DNA of 64,000 nt from Perlabentimonas sp041656735 (GCA_041656735.1 JBBACY010000003.1:1-64000), one strand, 5' to 3'. Counted from the stretch's first letter, positions 8,897-19,201 are shown. Notes: generated by a model not told the origin, from the letters alone. Made by a program: numbers and translations.

Positions 8897-9565
8897 CTAT
8901 TCGTATAACAGTTTTCCAAGATTATCGAACCGTTCAGAATAATCTTCCATAGAAGCCCTTATCACTTCATGCGCATCTTCAGTGCCGTAGGTTTCAGTAA
9001 TTCTGGAACCACTGTCTTTGCCGGGCATATCTTTATAAGTCAGGAAATAGTGCTTAAGTCGTTGAATTACAATGTCTGGGCAGTCTGTTATGTCATTAAA
9101 ATGACTATACACCACATCATTGCAAAGCACTGCAACAATCTTATCGTCAGCCTTTTCTCCGTCAATCATACGGAAACCGCCAATAGGTCGTGCTTTAACA
9201 AGAATGTCACCGTGAGCAATCGACTTTTCGGTAAGGACAACAATGTCAATTGGATCTCCATCTCCTTTAATCATTTTTTCATTTGACCTCTTAGCACAAA
9301 TTACCCCCACCCTGTCACCGCAGAATGTTTGCGGAATGAAACCATAAATTGCGGGTACTACGTTTGAATATTTCTGTGGTCGGTCAATCATTAGATAACC
9401 AGACTCTTTATCGATTTCGTATTTTACGGTATCCGTTGACACAACTTCGATAAAAGCTGTTACAATTTTGGGCGCTTTATTACCAATGTGTACACCGTGC
9501 CATGGATGAGATTTGTATCTTAAGCCCATTAATCGGCCAATTGGATCTGAAATTTTATCTGCCAT
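8897..9565 (-). CDS. ppa: Inorganic pyrophosphatase, soluble family I
   Basis: A 222-residue cytoplasmic enzyme that hydrolyses pyrophosphate to two phosphates with Mg. The active-site segment is GDGDPIDIVVLTE at about 110-122, with the second acidic cluster DGEKADDKIVAVL. Upstream are the YEIDKESGYLMIDRP strand and YGFIPQTFCGDR, as in family I enzymes. The N-terminal 30 or so residues are a Bacteroidota-type extension over the 175-residue E. coli protein. The start is ATG. It is a single-gene unit with its own terminator. Confidence 0.95.
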   Translation of the reverse strand: MADKISDPIGRLMGLRYKSHPWHGVHIGNKAPKIVTAFIEVVSTDTVKYEIDKESGYLMIDRPQKYSNVVPAIYGFIPQTFCGDRVGVICAKRSNEKMIKGDGDPIDIVVLTEKSIAHGDILVKARPIGGFRMIDGEKADDKIVAVLCNDVVYSHFNDITDCPDIVIQRLKHYFLTYKDMPGKDSGSRITETYGTEDAHEVIRASMEDYSERFDNLGKLLYE

Positions 9566-9687
9566 TTAATTTATGTTTTTCAAATATTAAAAATAAAGAA
9601 GTGTTTATGTTCAACAAGTTTAAGAAAAAAAGACACTAAAAAGTTCCTTGTAAACTCTTAGTTTATTTTCTTATTTTAATTAGGCAG

Positions 9688-9846
9688 CTAAGTTATACTA
9701 ATTTGTCTATATGTCAACGGTGTAGCATTGACAATTCTTTCTATCAGGTTTATACAAGCTCCATGAGGCATATTTCTTCGGCTTATGCTTTTGAGATATT
9801 CATAAAAGTATAATTTTAATTCGTTCAAACTGTGCCGTTTTCCCAT
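9688..9846 (-). CDS. Possible 52-residue small protein, unrecognised
   Basis: An ATG-started frame of 52 codons on the left strand, beginning MGKRHSLNELKLYFYEYL and ending TYRQISIT. It is basic at the N-terminus, could form a helix over residues 8-22, and has one cysteine. It sits alone in the 729-base gap between ppa and a histidine kinase gene. No Shine-Dalgarno site or exact TAnnTTTG box precedes it, and I recognise no family. It could be a genuine small gene, a remnant of a larger one, or chance. Confidence 0.22.
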   Translation of the reverse strand: MGKRHSLNELKLYFYEYLKSISRRNMPHGACINLIERIVNATPLTYRQISIT

Positions 9847-10294
9847 CGTTAACTTTTAATTATTATGATGGTATAATGTAGATTTAAGAGTTCTTTGCTT
9901 AATAACTATCATAGTTACATTAATATAACCATAGAACTCAGTTGTATCATTAAAATATACCATACAATCGGCTGTTTGATCAGACCATAGGTCTACGGGT
10001 ATAGACTATTTAAAACAGGCGTAACTGTGAGAGTAAAGTTGCTGAAAATCAAATAATCCGAGTCTCTTAAAACGTATTGTTTTAGCACCACGAGGTTTAA
10101 TTCTTCGTGTTACACACAATTTAAAGTGCTCGAAAAGTGCTTAGTTCAGCTGGTTTAGTTACTCAAACAATACTAGTAGTATCGTGTTAGTATTGTGTAA
10201 TGTTTTTTAATATTTTACTGTATATGCAAAATATTATTGTGTATATTGTAATAATATTCGTTAGTACGTTTATAGCGCTTAAAAAAACTCGGAT
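9847..10294. other. AT-rich intergenic region upstream of the 7TM kinase
   Basis: No convincing gene is seen. The last 100 bases are strongly AT-rich. AATATTATT at 10230-10238 is inverted as AATAATATT at 10250-10258 with an 11-base spacer, 37 bases before the kinase ATG. This could be an operator or an AT-rich cruciform. No exact TAnnTTTG box was found. Confidence 0.4.
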
Positions 10295-12418
10295 ATGGCA
10301 ACCAATTTACGGATAACTCTTCTCTTGCTCTTAGTTGTGTTGCTGGTTATTTTAATGTTTTATGTGCGCATAAAACGCAGAAATATTGAAGCACCTTCGC
10401 TAGTATGGTTATTACTGTCGGTTACTATTTGGTGCCTTGCTACCATAGTCGATTTGTATCTTGTATCGGCTGTTGATAAAAAGATTGTTGATGTATTTCG
10501 TTACCTAGGAATTGTTTCGATACCTGTTTGTTTCTTCTACTTTGTGCTAGAATTCACCCAGCGGGCTAAATGGTTTAAAATTAGGGTTATATGGCCTTTT
10601 TTTGTGGTGCCCTTGACTACCATTGGAATGCTAATAACCAATGATTACCACCATCTTTTTTACAAAATTCATCAGTTCGAACCCATATACAAAGTGAGCC
10701 TTGGACTATGGTGGAAAGTGCATTTTATATACTCATATGCTCTTATAGTTATTGCGCTGGTAGTTCTGGTACGAATGCTTCTCTCTAGTACAGGTCGAAA
10801 GCGGAGGGTTGCTTTAATTGTTCTGATCAGTTCAATCCTTCCGTTTATTTCACACATAGTTTACGTGAGTCGGTTTACTCTAGTTCGAGAAGATGATATT
10901 ACGCCCATTCTATTTGCCCTTTCTGGGATTGTCGTTTTTCTGGGGTTGTACTCAAAAAAACTGCTTGCGGTTAAACCAATTGCCCTAAACACTCTGTTTA
11001 ACAATATGCCCGATGGTATTGTGGTGATTGATAACAACTTAATAATAGTAGATGTAAACCACTCGGCCATTGAATTACTGGGATTGGCAGACTATAAAAG
11101 CACGAAACGAAATATAAATGAGGTTTTACCCTACAAATTTGATTTTACTAACCAGAATGCTTTAGGCAAAGTACACGTTGTACACTTCAGTAAAAGGTAC
11201 TTTGAGATTACTCACACCAAAATTCGAGGCGATAGCAATGAGGACGTTGGGTACTTGGTGGTAATTAAAGACATCTCTTTACGCCAACTTTCTCAAGAAA
11301 AATTACGCTTGGCTACTGAGAGGCTCGATTTAGCGTTACAGGCAGCACAACTCGATTCGTGGGAGAATAATTTGATTTCCGGGAAAATCATTGGAGGCAC
11401 AGAGATATATAAGGGTATAGGGTATGCCGATGACGAAATCCCTAATAGCTTTGAGGATATTCATGCGTTAATTCACCCCGATGATCAGTTGTATGCAAAA
11501 AAATCGCTGAGTCAATACTTGGTGGGAGAAACACAGGTTTACGATTGTGATTTTAGGGTTCGTGGTAAAAGTGGAAGCTACTATTGGCTTGCCAATTACT
11601 CTCGTATTATTGAACGTGATGGGCAAGGAAAACCCACTGTAATTATTGGTATTACTCAGAATATTAACGCTCGAAAACGGACTGAAGAAAATATAAAGAG
11701 GAAAAATGATGAGCTTGTTCAGGCGAATGCCGAAAAAGAAAAGTTTTTTTCAATTATTGCCCACGACTTGAAAGGACCATTTATGGGTTTCATAGGTTTA
11801 ACAGAACTTATGGCGCGCAGCATTGGCGATATTGATGAGGCAGAAATGCAAGACATCGCAAAATCGCTAAATACTACAGCAAAGAATCTTTACGAACTAC
11901 TTGAGAATTTATTGAATTGGGCCACAATTAAACGGGGGCATAAAAGCTTTAGCCCTCAAAAATTTAACTTGAACGATACCATTCTCGAGGTTGAAGAGAT
12001 ACTGCAGAATCAACTTACGCAAAAAGGTCTCACCTTAATAAATGAAGTTGATACAAACCTAAAGTTGCTTGCCGACAGGGAATCGGTAAAATCCATAACC
12101 CGAAATTTAATTTCTAACGCTATTAAGTTTACACCTAGCGGTGGTGTAATTTTAGTGAAAACTAAAATTACAGAGAAGGGTATGGCCGAGATAAGTGTTA
12201 GGGACAATGGAATTGGTATGCCCGATGATATTAAGAATAATCTTTTTCGAATTAGCGTTAAAGTATCAAGGCCAGGTACTAATAATGAACCTAGCACTGG
12301 TTTGGGGCTAGTTTTGTGCAAGGAGTTGGTAGAGAAGCACGGCGGTGGCATTAGCGTAGATAGCACCGAAGGTGAGGGCAGCATATTCACATTTACGCTA
12401 CCTGCGGCGCACGAATAG
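10295..12418 (+). CDS. 7TM-PAS sensor histidine kinase
   Basis: A 707-residue membrane kinase. Residues 1-220 hold about seven TM helices and resemble the histidine-kinase N-terminal 7TM domain. A short PAS (about 228-330, starting LFNNMPDGIVVIDNN) and a PAS_3-type domain (about 340-460, with IHPDDQ and the closing ITQNINARKRTEE) follow. HisKA carries phosphoacceptor H490 in IAHDLKGPF. The ATPase domain has N box NLISNAIKFTP, G1 DNGIGMPDD and G2 STGLGL. All catalytic motifs are intact. No receiver domain or response regulator lies next to it. The hybrid kinase that follows, 198 bases downstream in the same direction, could be a partner. The ligand is unknown. Confidence 0.92.
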   Translation: MATNLRITLLLLLVVLLVILMFYVRIKRRNIEAPSLVWLLLSVTIWCLATIVDLYLVSAVDKKIVDVFRYLGIVSIPVCFFYFVLEFTQRAKWFKIRVIWPFFVVPLTTIGMLITNDYHHLFYKIHQFEPIYKVSLGLWWKVHFIYSYALIVIALVVLVRMLLSSTGRKRRVALIVLISSILPFISHIVYVSRFTLVREDDITPILFALSGIVVFLGLYSKKLLAVKPIALNTLFNNMPDGIVVIDNNLIIVDVNHSAIELLGLADYKSTKRNINEVLPYKFDFTNQNALGKVHVVHFSKRYFEITHTKIRGDSNEDVGYLVVIKDISLRQLSQEKLRLATERLDLALQAAQLDSWENNLISGKIIGGTEIYKGIGYADDEIPNSFEDIHALIHPDDQLYAKKSLSQYLVGETQVYDCDFRVRGKSGSYYWLANYSRIIERDGQGKPTVIIGITQNINARKRTEENIKRKNDELVQANAEKEKFFSIIAHDLKGPFMGFIGLTELMARSIGDIDEAEMQDIAKSLNTTAKNLYELLENLLNWATIKRGHKSFSPQKFNLNDTILEVEEILQNQLTQKGLTLINEVDTNLKLLADRESVKSITRNLISNAIKFTPSGGVILVKTKITEKGMAEISVRDNGIGMPDDIKNNLFRISVKVSRPGTNNEPSTGLGLVLCKELVEKHGGGISVDSTEGEGSIFTFTLPAAHE

Positions 12419-12616
12419 AGTTTTGCTAGAAATACCGACTAGAGGTTAATATTTTTTTGTTTATGATTGTTTTTAAATGGTTTGAAAATTGTAGCGTATT
12501 AAACTTGATGGCAAAACACCGTACACCGGTTCATTTTGGTTATGTGCTAAAAGAACGCGCTTGTTTATATGAAGGCAAAACACAATTGATAATAAATTTC
12601 CAATAGTTTATATATT

Positions 12617-15600
12617 ATGCCGAAAGATTACACTCAAAACATTACTTCGTTAATAGCATTGCTACCAAACTGCACAATGGTTTGGCATACCGAAAAACAG
12701 AGCGTTATTGCTTTCAACCGGAGCGTATTTTCCGAGCTAGGCTACTCGCACGAGCAGGATATTATTGAAAATTGGGTGCAGCTAATTCACCCAGAAGATG
12801 AGCAAAATTTCGATGTTCTGAAAAATCTAGGGGGCCCAATCGTTTTTGAGGCTAGGTTAAAACAACCTTCAAATGATTGGGTTTTGTATTCTATTTCTGC
12901 AAATGTATTTACTAGTAGTACCAACGGCTCATCGCATGAGGTTATTATAACGTTTACTCCGCTAAAACAGGCGAGTAAACTTCAGCGGTCGCTGTACGAA
13001 AGCAACGAGCGTTTTAAAAGTTTATCCGAAGCTTCGTTTGGAGGCATTGCAATACACGATAAGGGGCGGATTATTGAGGCAAACTTGGCTTTATCTCAAA
13101 TGACAGGCTATAGCTATACTGAGCTAATTGGGTTCGATGGGCTATTGCTTATTGAAGAGAAGGAACGCCGATTTGCAATAAAGAAAATAGCCGAAGGTTT
13201 TGAGCACCCCTACCAATCGGTTGGCATACGAAAAGATGGAACGAGCTATCCTCTGGAAATTAAGGGTAAGCGAGTCCCTTATAAGGGCGTAATGATGAGG
13301 GTTACAGAGTTTCGCAATATTGAGGATAGGGTACGGTATGAGCGCACGATAATTGAGAGTGAAAAGAAATATAAAGATATTATTGAGTTTGCCGTTGATG
13401 GTTTTGTAACTGGCGATTCAAATGGCATGATTATTAGCACCAATAAACGATTTTTAGATATAACCGGTAGATCGAGGGATAAGGTAGAGGGATTATATCT
13501 AACTGATTTTTTTAGTCAAAAAACGCTTAAAGAAAATCCCTTGAAGTTTGAAACCCTTAGTAAGGGTGAAACGCTGATTAGCGAGCGCGAAATAGTTAGG
13601 CCTAACGGTGAAGTGGTGTGCGTTGAAATGCACTCAAAACAGATGCCCGATAATACGCACCAAGCAATTGTTCGTGATATTACCGAACGTAAAAAGGAAC
13701 AAGCTGAAATTGAAATTAGTGAGGCAAAGCATAGAGCAATTTTTAACCATGCCAACGATGCAATTTTAATTTTGGATTTAGATGGATTTGTTGACTGTAA
13801 CCCGAAATCAGAAGAACTTTTTGGTTGTAGTAAAGAAGAACTTATCGGTAAAAAACCTGAGTTTTTCTCACCCGAATACCAGCCAAATGGGCAAAGGTCA
13901 AAAGACCAAGCACCTGTATATACAGCAAGGGCACTAGGTGGCGAATCGCTATATTTTGAGTGGTTGCATATGCAAGCAGATGGTACTCCTTTTTATACCG
14001 AGATTAGTCTAAGCCCACTGTACCTGCAAAGCGGAACTTATGTACAGTCAATAATAAGAGATATTACCGAGCGCAGAAAAATTGAATCGGCTCTGGTTCA
14101 GGAACGCCTTCTGATGCATAACATGATGGAGAACGTTATTGATCAAATCTATTTTAAGGATTTGGATTCTAAATTTATTAGGGTAAGCCGAAACGTAGCA
14201 AAGAGATTTGGGGCTCAGAGTGCAGATGAGTTGCGAGGTAAAACTGATTTTGATTTCTTTGCAGATGAGCATGCCCGTGAATCCTATGAGTTAGAGCAGG
14301 CAATAATTAAAACAGGGAAACCAATTATTGGCATAGAAGAAAGAGAGGTTTGGCCCGATGGTAAAATAACTTGGGCATCATCTACTAAAGCACCGTTTTA
14401 CGACCGACAAGGGAAAATTATTGGAACGTTTGGTATATCTCGAGACATTACTGAGCGTAAAGAATGGCAGGAGAAACACAAAGAAATTGAGGAGAGGCTA
14501 GGCTATGTTGTTAAAGCTATTAACGATGGTATTTGGGATTGGGATATCGAAAACAAGGAAAATTTCTTTAGCGACCGCTACTATACCATGTTGGGTTACG
14601 AACCCAATGAGTTTGAGGCAAGCATTGAAGGTTGGGAGCAATTGCTGCATCCAGACGATAAGGAGTACAGTAAAATTAGTTTGGGTAAATATTTAAAAGA
14701 AGGTATTGGTGAATTTAACATTGAGTTTAGGCTTCGAACTAAGGATAATAAATGGCGCTGGATAAATTCTCGAGGAAAGGTGACTGAGTATAATCAAAAG
14801 GGTAAGCCCAAAAGGATTGTTGGTACCCATATGGACATTACCGAGCGCAAGGTTATGGAGATGGAGATTAAGCAGGCTAAAAATATGCTGCAATTAGTGC
14901 TCGATACCATACCTGTGAGAGTATTCTGGAAAGACACAGATTTGATGCTGTTGGGGTGCAATAAACCTTATATGCTTGATGCTGGTTTTAGTAACCTTAA
15001 TGATATGATTGGGCTATCCGATTTCGAAATGGGTTGGAAGAATGAGGCTTCAAAATATAGAGCCGATGATAAAAATGTAATTGAAACAGGCTGCGCAAAT
15101 ATTAATTTTGAAGAACAGCAGACTACACCCAAGGGCGAGTCGATATGGCTTAGAACAAGTAAAATTCCTCTACGCAATGCCGAAGGCGATATTATTGGGG
15201 TTCTAGGAACCTATGATGATATAACCGAAACTAAAAAAGCGAGAGAGGCTATTGAGCTCGAAAGAGCCTACTTTGAAGAACTTTTTGAAGCTTCGCCAGA
15301 GGGTATAGCAATTGTCGATGTTAACGATTGTGTGGTTAGGTGTAATGCCAAATTTTCAGAACTTTTTGGGTATTCATCCCAAGAACTAAAGGGAAAGTCA
15401 ATTAATGAATTTATTGTTCCTGAACATCTAAAGAATGAGGGACAGGTACTAACTGAAGCTGTATCGCAGGGCGGAACAATCGCTAAAGAAACCATTCGAA
15501 AACATAAGGATGGTTCGTTAATCTATGTTTCAATTCTTAGTAAACCAATTCTTTTTAAAGGGGGTACAATTGCGGTTTATGCCATATATCGCGATATAAC

Positions 15601-16831
15601 TGAACGCAAACAGGTTGAAGAGGAATTGGTTCGCAAAACCTATGAAATAGAGGGTCAAAATGAGGAGTATCGAGTTATTAACGAAGAATTATATGAGGCT
15701 AAAAAGAAGGCGGAAGAGAGCGATCGATTAAAATCGGCTTTTTTGGCAAATATGAGCCATGAAGTTCGAACACCAATGAATGGCATCTTGGGCTTTAGTC
15801 ACCTTTTGACTAAGCCAAATACTCCTCAGGAGAGTGTTGATGAGTATGTGGGTATAATTAAAAGCTGTGGAAACCAGCTGCTTGGTATTATAAACGATTT
15901 GATAGACATATCGAAAATTGAGGCGAATCAGATTACCATATCCCTTTCGGAAGCTAATATTAACGATATGCTTTATGAGCAGTTCCTCCTGTTTAAAGAA
16001 AAGGCTAATGAAAAAGGGCTGGATTTATCATACTCAAGCGCTTTATCTTTCGATAATGCGGTAATAACTACCGATGCAGGAAGAGTTAGACAAATTTTGA
16101 CAAATTTATTGGGTAACGCACTGAAATTTACGAACCAGGGAGATATTAAATTTGGCTATACTCTGGATGGGAGCTACCTACATTTCTTTGTAAAAGACAC
16201 AGGTATTGGCATAGCACCCGAACATACCGAAACAGTTTTTGAGCGTTTCGGTCAGGTTGAAGCTAATTTATCTCAGCAAACCGGGGGTAATGGCCTAGGG
16301 TTAGCCATATCGAAAGCTTACGTAAATAAACTTGGAGGTAGTATTTGGATTGATTCATCCCAGGGCCTGGGGACCACCTTTCACTTCACTATTCCATTCC
16401 AGCCGGTTATTCACAAAGAGAGTATGCATCAGCAAGCAGCTCAGGATACCCAGGAAAGCTTGCCGAAAGGCATTAATATGCTAATAGCCGAGGACGACAC
16501 GGTTAATTTTCAGTATATTAAAGAGATACTCTCAGGGTACGATGTTAACATTATTTGGGTAAAAAATGGAGCCGATGCCGTAAATGAGGTGAAGGTAAAC
16601 CCCGATATTGATATTGTTTTAATGGATATTAAAATGCCTGTAATGGATGGGTACGAGGCTACTGCAGAAATTAAGAAGTATAGAGCCAACTTGCCCGTTA
16701 TTGCACAAACGGCATATGCTTTTGCAGCCGATAGAGAGAAAGCATTAAATGCCGGATGTAACAATTATGTTTCGAAACCAATTGATCGCAAACAGCTATT
16801 AGCCCTAATTAGTATGTACGTTAAAGGGTAG
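12617..16831 (+). CDS. Eight-PAS hybrid histidine kinase with receiver domain
   Basis: A 1404-residue protein with no evident TM helix, so probably a soluble cytoplasmic sensor. Eight PAS-like units follow one another at about 1-115, 130-240, 255-360, 370-490, 495-620, 625-745, 750-875 and 880-1005. Most close with the DITERK/DITETK linker. A coiled segment leads to HisKA with H1048 (NMSHEVRTPMNG), then HATPase (NLLGNALKFT, DTGIGIAPE, GGNGLGLAIS). The C-terminal receiver has the acidic pair in IAEDD, phospho-acceptor D1337 in VLMDIKMPVMDG and the closing SKPID lysine. It can therefore autophosphorylate and pass the phosphate to its own receiver. An Hpt protein or an output regulator must be elsewhere. 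The repeated PAS units look like tandem duplications that have diverged. Confidence 0.93.
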   Translation: MPKDYTQNITSLIALLPNCTMVWHTEKQSVIAFNRSVFSELGYSHEQDIIENWVQLIHPEDEQNFDVLKNLGGPIVFEARLKQPSNDWVLYSISANVFTSSTNGSSHEVIITFTPLKQASKLQRSLYESNERFKSLSEASFGGIAIHDKGRIIEANLALSQMTGYSYTELIGFDGLLLIEEKERRFAIKKIAEGFEHPYQSVGIRKDGTSYPLEIKGKRVPYKGVMMRVTEFRNIEDRVRYERTIIESEKKYKDIIEFAVDGFVTGDSNGMIISTNKRFLDITGRSRDKVEGLYLTDFFSQKTLKENPLKFETLSKGETLISEREIVRPNGEVVCVEMHSKQMPDNTHQAIVRDITERKKEQAEIEISEAKHRAIFNHANDAILILDLDGFVDCNPKSEELFGCSKEELIGKKPEFFSPEYQPNGQRSKDQAPVYTARALGGESLYFEWLHMQADGTPFYTEISLSPLYLQSGTYVQSIIRDITERRKIESALVQERLLMHNMMENVIDQIYFKDLDSKFIRVSRNVAKRFGAQSADELRGKTDFDFFADEHARESYELEQAIIKTGKPIIGIEEREVWPDGKITWASSTKAPFYDRQGKIIGTFGISRDITERKEWQEKHKEIEERLGYVVKAINDGIWDWDIENKENFFSDRYYTMLGYEPNEFEASIEGWEQLLHPDDKEYSKISLGKYLKEGIGEFNIEFRLRTKDNKWRWINSRGKVTEYNQKGKPKRIVGTHMDITERKVMEMEIKQAKNMLQLVLDTIPVRVFWKDTDLMLLGCNKPYMLDAGFSNLNDMIGLSDFEMGWKNEASKYRADDKNVIETGCANINFEEQQTTPKGESIWLRTSKIPLRNAEGDIIGVLGTYDDITETKKAREAIELERAYFEELFEASPEGIAIVDVNDCVVRCNAKFSELFGYSSQELKGKSINEFIVPEHLKNEGQVLTEAVSQGGTIAKETIRKHKDGSLIYVSILSKPILFKGGTIAVYAIYRDITERKQVEEELVRKTYEIEGQNEEYRVINEELYEAKKKAEESDRLKSAFLANMSHEVRTPMNGILGFSHLLTKPNTPQESVDEYVGIIKSCGNQLLGIINDLIDISKIEANQITISLSEANINDMLYEQFLLFKEKANEKGLDLSYSSALSFDNAVITTDAGRVRQILTNLLGNALKFTNQGDIKFGYTLDGSYLHFFVKDTGIGIAPEHTETVFERFGQVEANLSQQTGGNGLGLAISKAYVNKLGGSIWIDSSQGLGTTFHFTIPFQPVIHKESMHQQAAQDTQESLPKGINMLIAEDDTVNFQYIKEILSGYDVNIIWVKNGADAVNEVKVNPDIDIVLMDIKMPVMDGYEATAEIKKYRANLPVIAQTAYAFAADREKALNAGCNNYVSKPIDRKQLLALISMYVKG

Positions 16832-16923
16832 TTGTTTGGTAAATTGAAATACCAATCGGTTGGAGCTGATTGCAAGTTTTAACTAGAGGCGAATGGTGTT
16901 GGCCTTAGGTAATAATCACCTAC

Positions 16924-18231
16924 TTATTTTTTTCTGAAAAAGATTTGTATGGGTACGCCCGTAAAATTAAACTGCTCGCGTAGTTTATTCTCAATATATC
17001 GTTTGTATGGGTCCTTAATGTATTGAGGTAAGTTGCAAAAAAATGCGAACGATGGGGCATACGTTGGAAGCTGGGTGGCATACTTAATTTTAATAAGTTT
17101 ACCCTTATAGGCTGGCGGTGGGTAAGCATCAACAGCTTCCTGAGTAAACTCATTTAGGGTTGATGTGGCAATACGTTGTTTTCGGTTATGGTAAACATCC
17201 ATAGCCTCCTCAAGTACTTTAAGAATTCGTTGCTTGGTAATTGCCGACGTAAAAATTATGGGTATATCGGTAAATGGTGCAATGCGCTCTTTAATGGCTT
17301 GGGTAAATTCAGCTGTTGATTTTGCGGTTTTTTCCACTAAATCCCATTTGTTTACAACCAAAACTGCACCTTTTCTGTTGCGTTGTATTAGGTTAAATAT
17401 ATGCAAATCCTGTGCTTCAACACCTTGTGTTGCGTCAATCATCAGAATGCAAACATCGGAGTTTTCAATTGTTCGCACCGAGCGAAGTACTGAGTAGAAC
17501 TCTAAATCTTCAGTAACCTTATTTTTCTTCCTAAGTCCAGCCGTATCAATAATTATAAAGTCATGGCCAAATTTATTGTATCTGCTGTGAATTGAATCGC
17601 GAGTTGTTCCGGCAATTGGCGTAACAATGTTACGCTCCTCGCCAACAAGGGCATTAATTAACGATGATTTACCAACGTTTGGTTTACCTACAATAGAAAT
17701 GCGAGGAATTTCGGGTTCATCCTCTTCAATCTCTTCTTTTGCGAACGATTTTACCACCTCGTCAAGTAGATCGCCAGTGCCGCTTCCACTTATCGCCGAA
17801 ACAGTCCACGGGTCGCCTAACCCTAAGGTGTAAAACTCGTACGAGTCGGCTTGACGTTGGAAATTATCAACCTTATTGGCAACAAGTAGCACTTTCTTGT
17901 CAGATCTGCGAAGTAGGTTTGCCACCTCCGTATCCATATCGGTAATGCCTATGGTCACATCAACTAAAAAAAGAACAACATCGGCTTCTTCAATGGCAAG
18001 TTTCACCTGTTTCCGAATTTCTCCCTCAAAAATGTCGTCAGAGTTTACAATCCACCCTCCGGTGTCAATTACCGAAAATTCAATCCCGTTCCAGTCCGAT
18101 TTTCCATATATCCTATCGCGGGTAACGCCTGAAACCTCGTCAACAATTGCCCTACGTTGGCCAATTAACCTGTTAAAAAGGGTCGATTTCCCTACGTTGG
18201 GTCGTCCTACTATTGCTACTATATTTGCCAT
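16924..18231 (-). CDS. der: Ribosome biogenesis GTPase Der (EngA)
   Basis: A 435-residue protein with two tandem GTPase domains and a C-terminal KH-like domain. The first P-loop GRPNVGKS is at 9-16 and the second GKPNVGKS near 183. Each has its switch motif (DTGGW and DTAGL) and NKxD (NKVDNF and NKWDLV). Der acts in late assembly of the 50S subunit. The start is ATG. It lies 91 bases downstream of era, and the space carries a small hairpin ATGGGC-TGTA-GCCCAT at 18265-18280 without a T run. The two genes are probably co-transcribed. Confidence 0.97.
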   Translation of the reverse strand: MANIVAIVGRPNVGKSTLFNRLIGQRRAIVDEVSGVTRDRIYGKSDWNGIEFSVIDTGGWIVNSDDIFEGEIRKQVKLAIEEADVVLFLVDVTIGITDMDTEVANLLRRSDKKVLLVANKVDNFQRQADSYEFYTLGLGDPWTVSAISGSGTGDLLDEVVKSFAKEEIEEDEPEIPRISIVGKPNVGKSSLINALVGEERNIVTPIAGTTRDSIHSRYNKFGHDFIIIDTAGLRKKNKVTEDLEFYSVLRSVRTIENSDVCILMIDATQGVEAQDLHIFNLIQRNRKGAVLVVNKWDLVEKTAKSTAEFTQAIKERIAPFTDIPIIFTSAITKQRILKVLEEAMDVYHNRKQRIATSTLNEFTQEAVDAYPPPAYKGKLIKIKYATQLPTYAPSFAFFCNLPQYIKDPYKRYIENKLREQFNFTGVPIQIFFRKK

Positions 18232-18322
18232 GCTTGTTTGCTATTGTCTGTTGTTGTGCTGTTTATGGGCTGTAGCCCATGGGTGTATTGTTTTTGCTGA
18301 TGAAGAAATTATCCTAGCTCCT

Positions 18323-19201
18323 CTAAATATACCCAAACCGTTTTAGCTTCTTGTTGTCATCGCGCCAGTTGGGATCAACCTTTACGAACATTTCCAGGAA
18401 CACTTTCTTCTCTAAAAACTTTTCTAAATCAATACGTGCTTCGGTTCCAACCTTTTTGAGCATTTTGCCCTGATGACCAATTATAATGCCCTTTTGCGAG
18501 TCGCGAATAACGTATATAACGGCTCTAATGTGGTCAATGGTAGGTTCCTCGGTGTACTCTTCAATTACCACTTCAACGGAATAGGGAATCTCTTTTTGGT
18601 ACGTTGTTAACACCTTTTCGCGAATAATTTCTGAGGCGAAGAATCTCGTCGTTCTATCGGTTAGCGAGTCTTTTGGAAAAAACTCATGCCCTTCGGGTAG
18701 ATTGTCGAGTATAGATTTAAATATGGGTTCAAGGTTAAACTTGTGCAAAGCTGAGGCGGGTATAATGGTGGCTGCGGGTAGGGTATTGTGCCACATTTCA
18801 ACCAGTTTCTCAAGTTTTAGCTGATCGCTTAAGTCTACTTTATTTATTACAAGTATAATTGGGGCTTCATGCTGTTTAAGCAATTCAAGAAACTCTTCGT
18901 TTTTATTCGGGGTTTCCTGCGTGTCGGTAATGTAAAGTATTACATCGGCGTCCTCTAGGGCGCTCATTACAAACTTCATCATCGATTCCTGTAGTTTGTA
19001 AGCAGGTTTAAGTACCCCCGGAGTATCGGAGTAAACTATTTGAAAGTCATCGCCATTTACTATGCCCATTATACGATGGCGCGTAGTTTGTGCCTTACTG
19101 GTAATAATCGACAGGCGTTCACCCACCAAAGTATTCATAAGGGTAGACTTGCCCACGTTAGGGTTGCCTATAATATTAACAAAACCAGATTTATGAGTCA
19201 T
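18323..19201 (-). CDS. era: GTPase Era
   Basis: A 292-residue GTPase that binds the 3' end of 16S rRNA during 30S maturation. P-loop GNPNVGKS is at 12-19, switch TTRHR, DTPGV and NKVD follow, and a KH RNA-binding domain near the C-terminus contains GIIIGHQGKMLKKVG. The chosen start is ATG at 19201 (MTHKSG). The frame stays open to a TTG at 19216, but that lies almost on the predicted transcription start after the TATCTTTG box at 19231-19238, and known Bacteroidales Era proteins begin at the chosen Met. It is followed by der. Confidence 0.96.
   Translation of the reverse strand: MTHKSGFVNIIGNPNVGKSTLMNTLVGERLSIITSKAQTTRHRIMGIVNGDDFQIVYSDTPGVLKPAYKLQESMMKFVMSALEDADVILYITDTQETPNKNEEFLELLKQHEAPIILVINKVDLSDQLKLEKLVEMWHNTLPAATIIPASALHKFNLEPIFKSILDNLPEGHEFFPKDSLTDRTTRFFASEIIREKVLTTYQKEIPYSVEVVIEEYTEEPTIDHIRAVIYVIRDSQKGIIIGHQGKMLKKVGTEARIDLEKFLEKKVFLEMFVKVDPNWRDDNKKLKRFGYI

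Noticed and set aside
16903..16926. TAGGT-ACCTA hairpin followed by T after the hybrid kinase
   Set aside because: A stem of five A/T-rich pairs is too weak to call a terminator.
18265..18280. Hairpin between era and der, considered as a terminator
   Set aside because: There is no T run, and both genes appear to be co-transcribed; at most a processing site.
17876..18346. 156-codon frame antisense to der
   Set aside because: Ser/Thr-rich shadow of a conserved GTPase gene; der and era fully explain the region.
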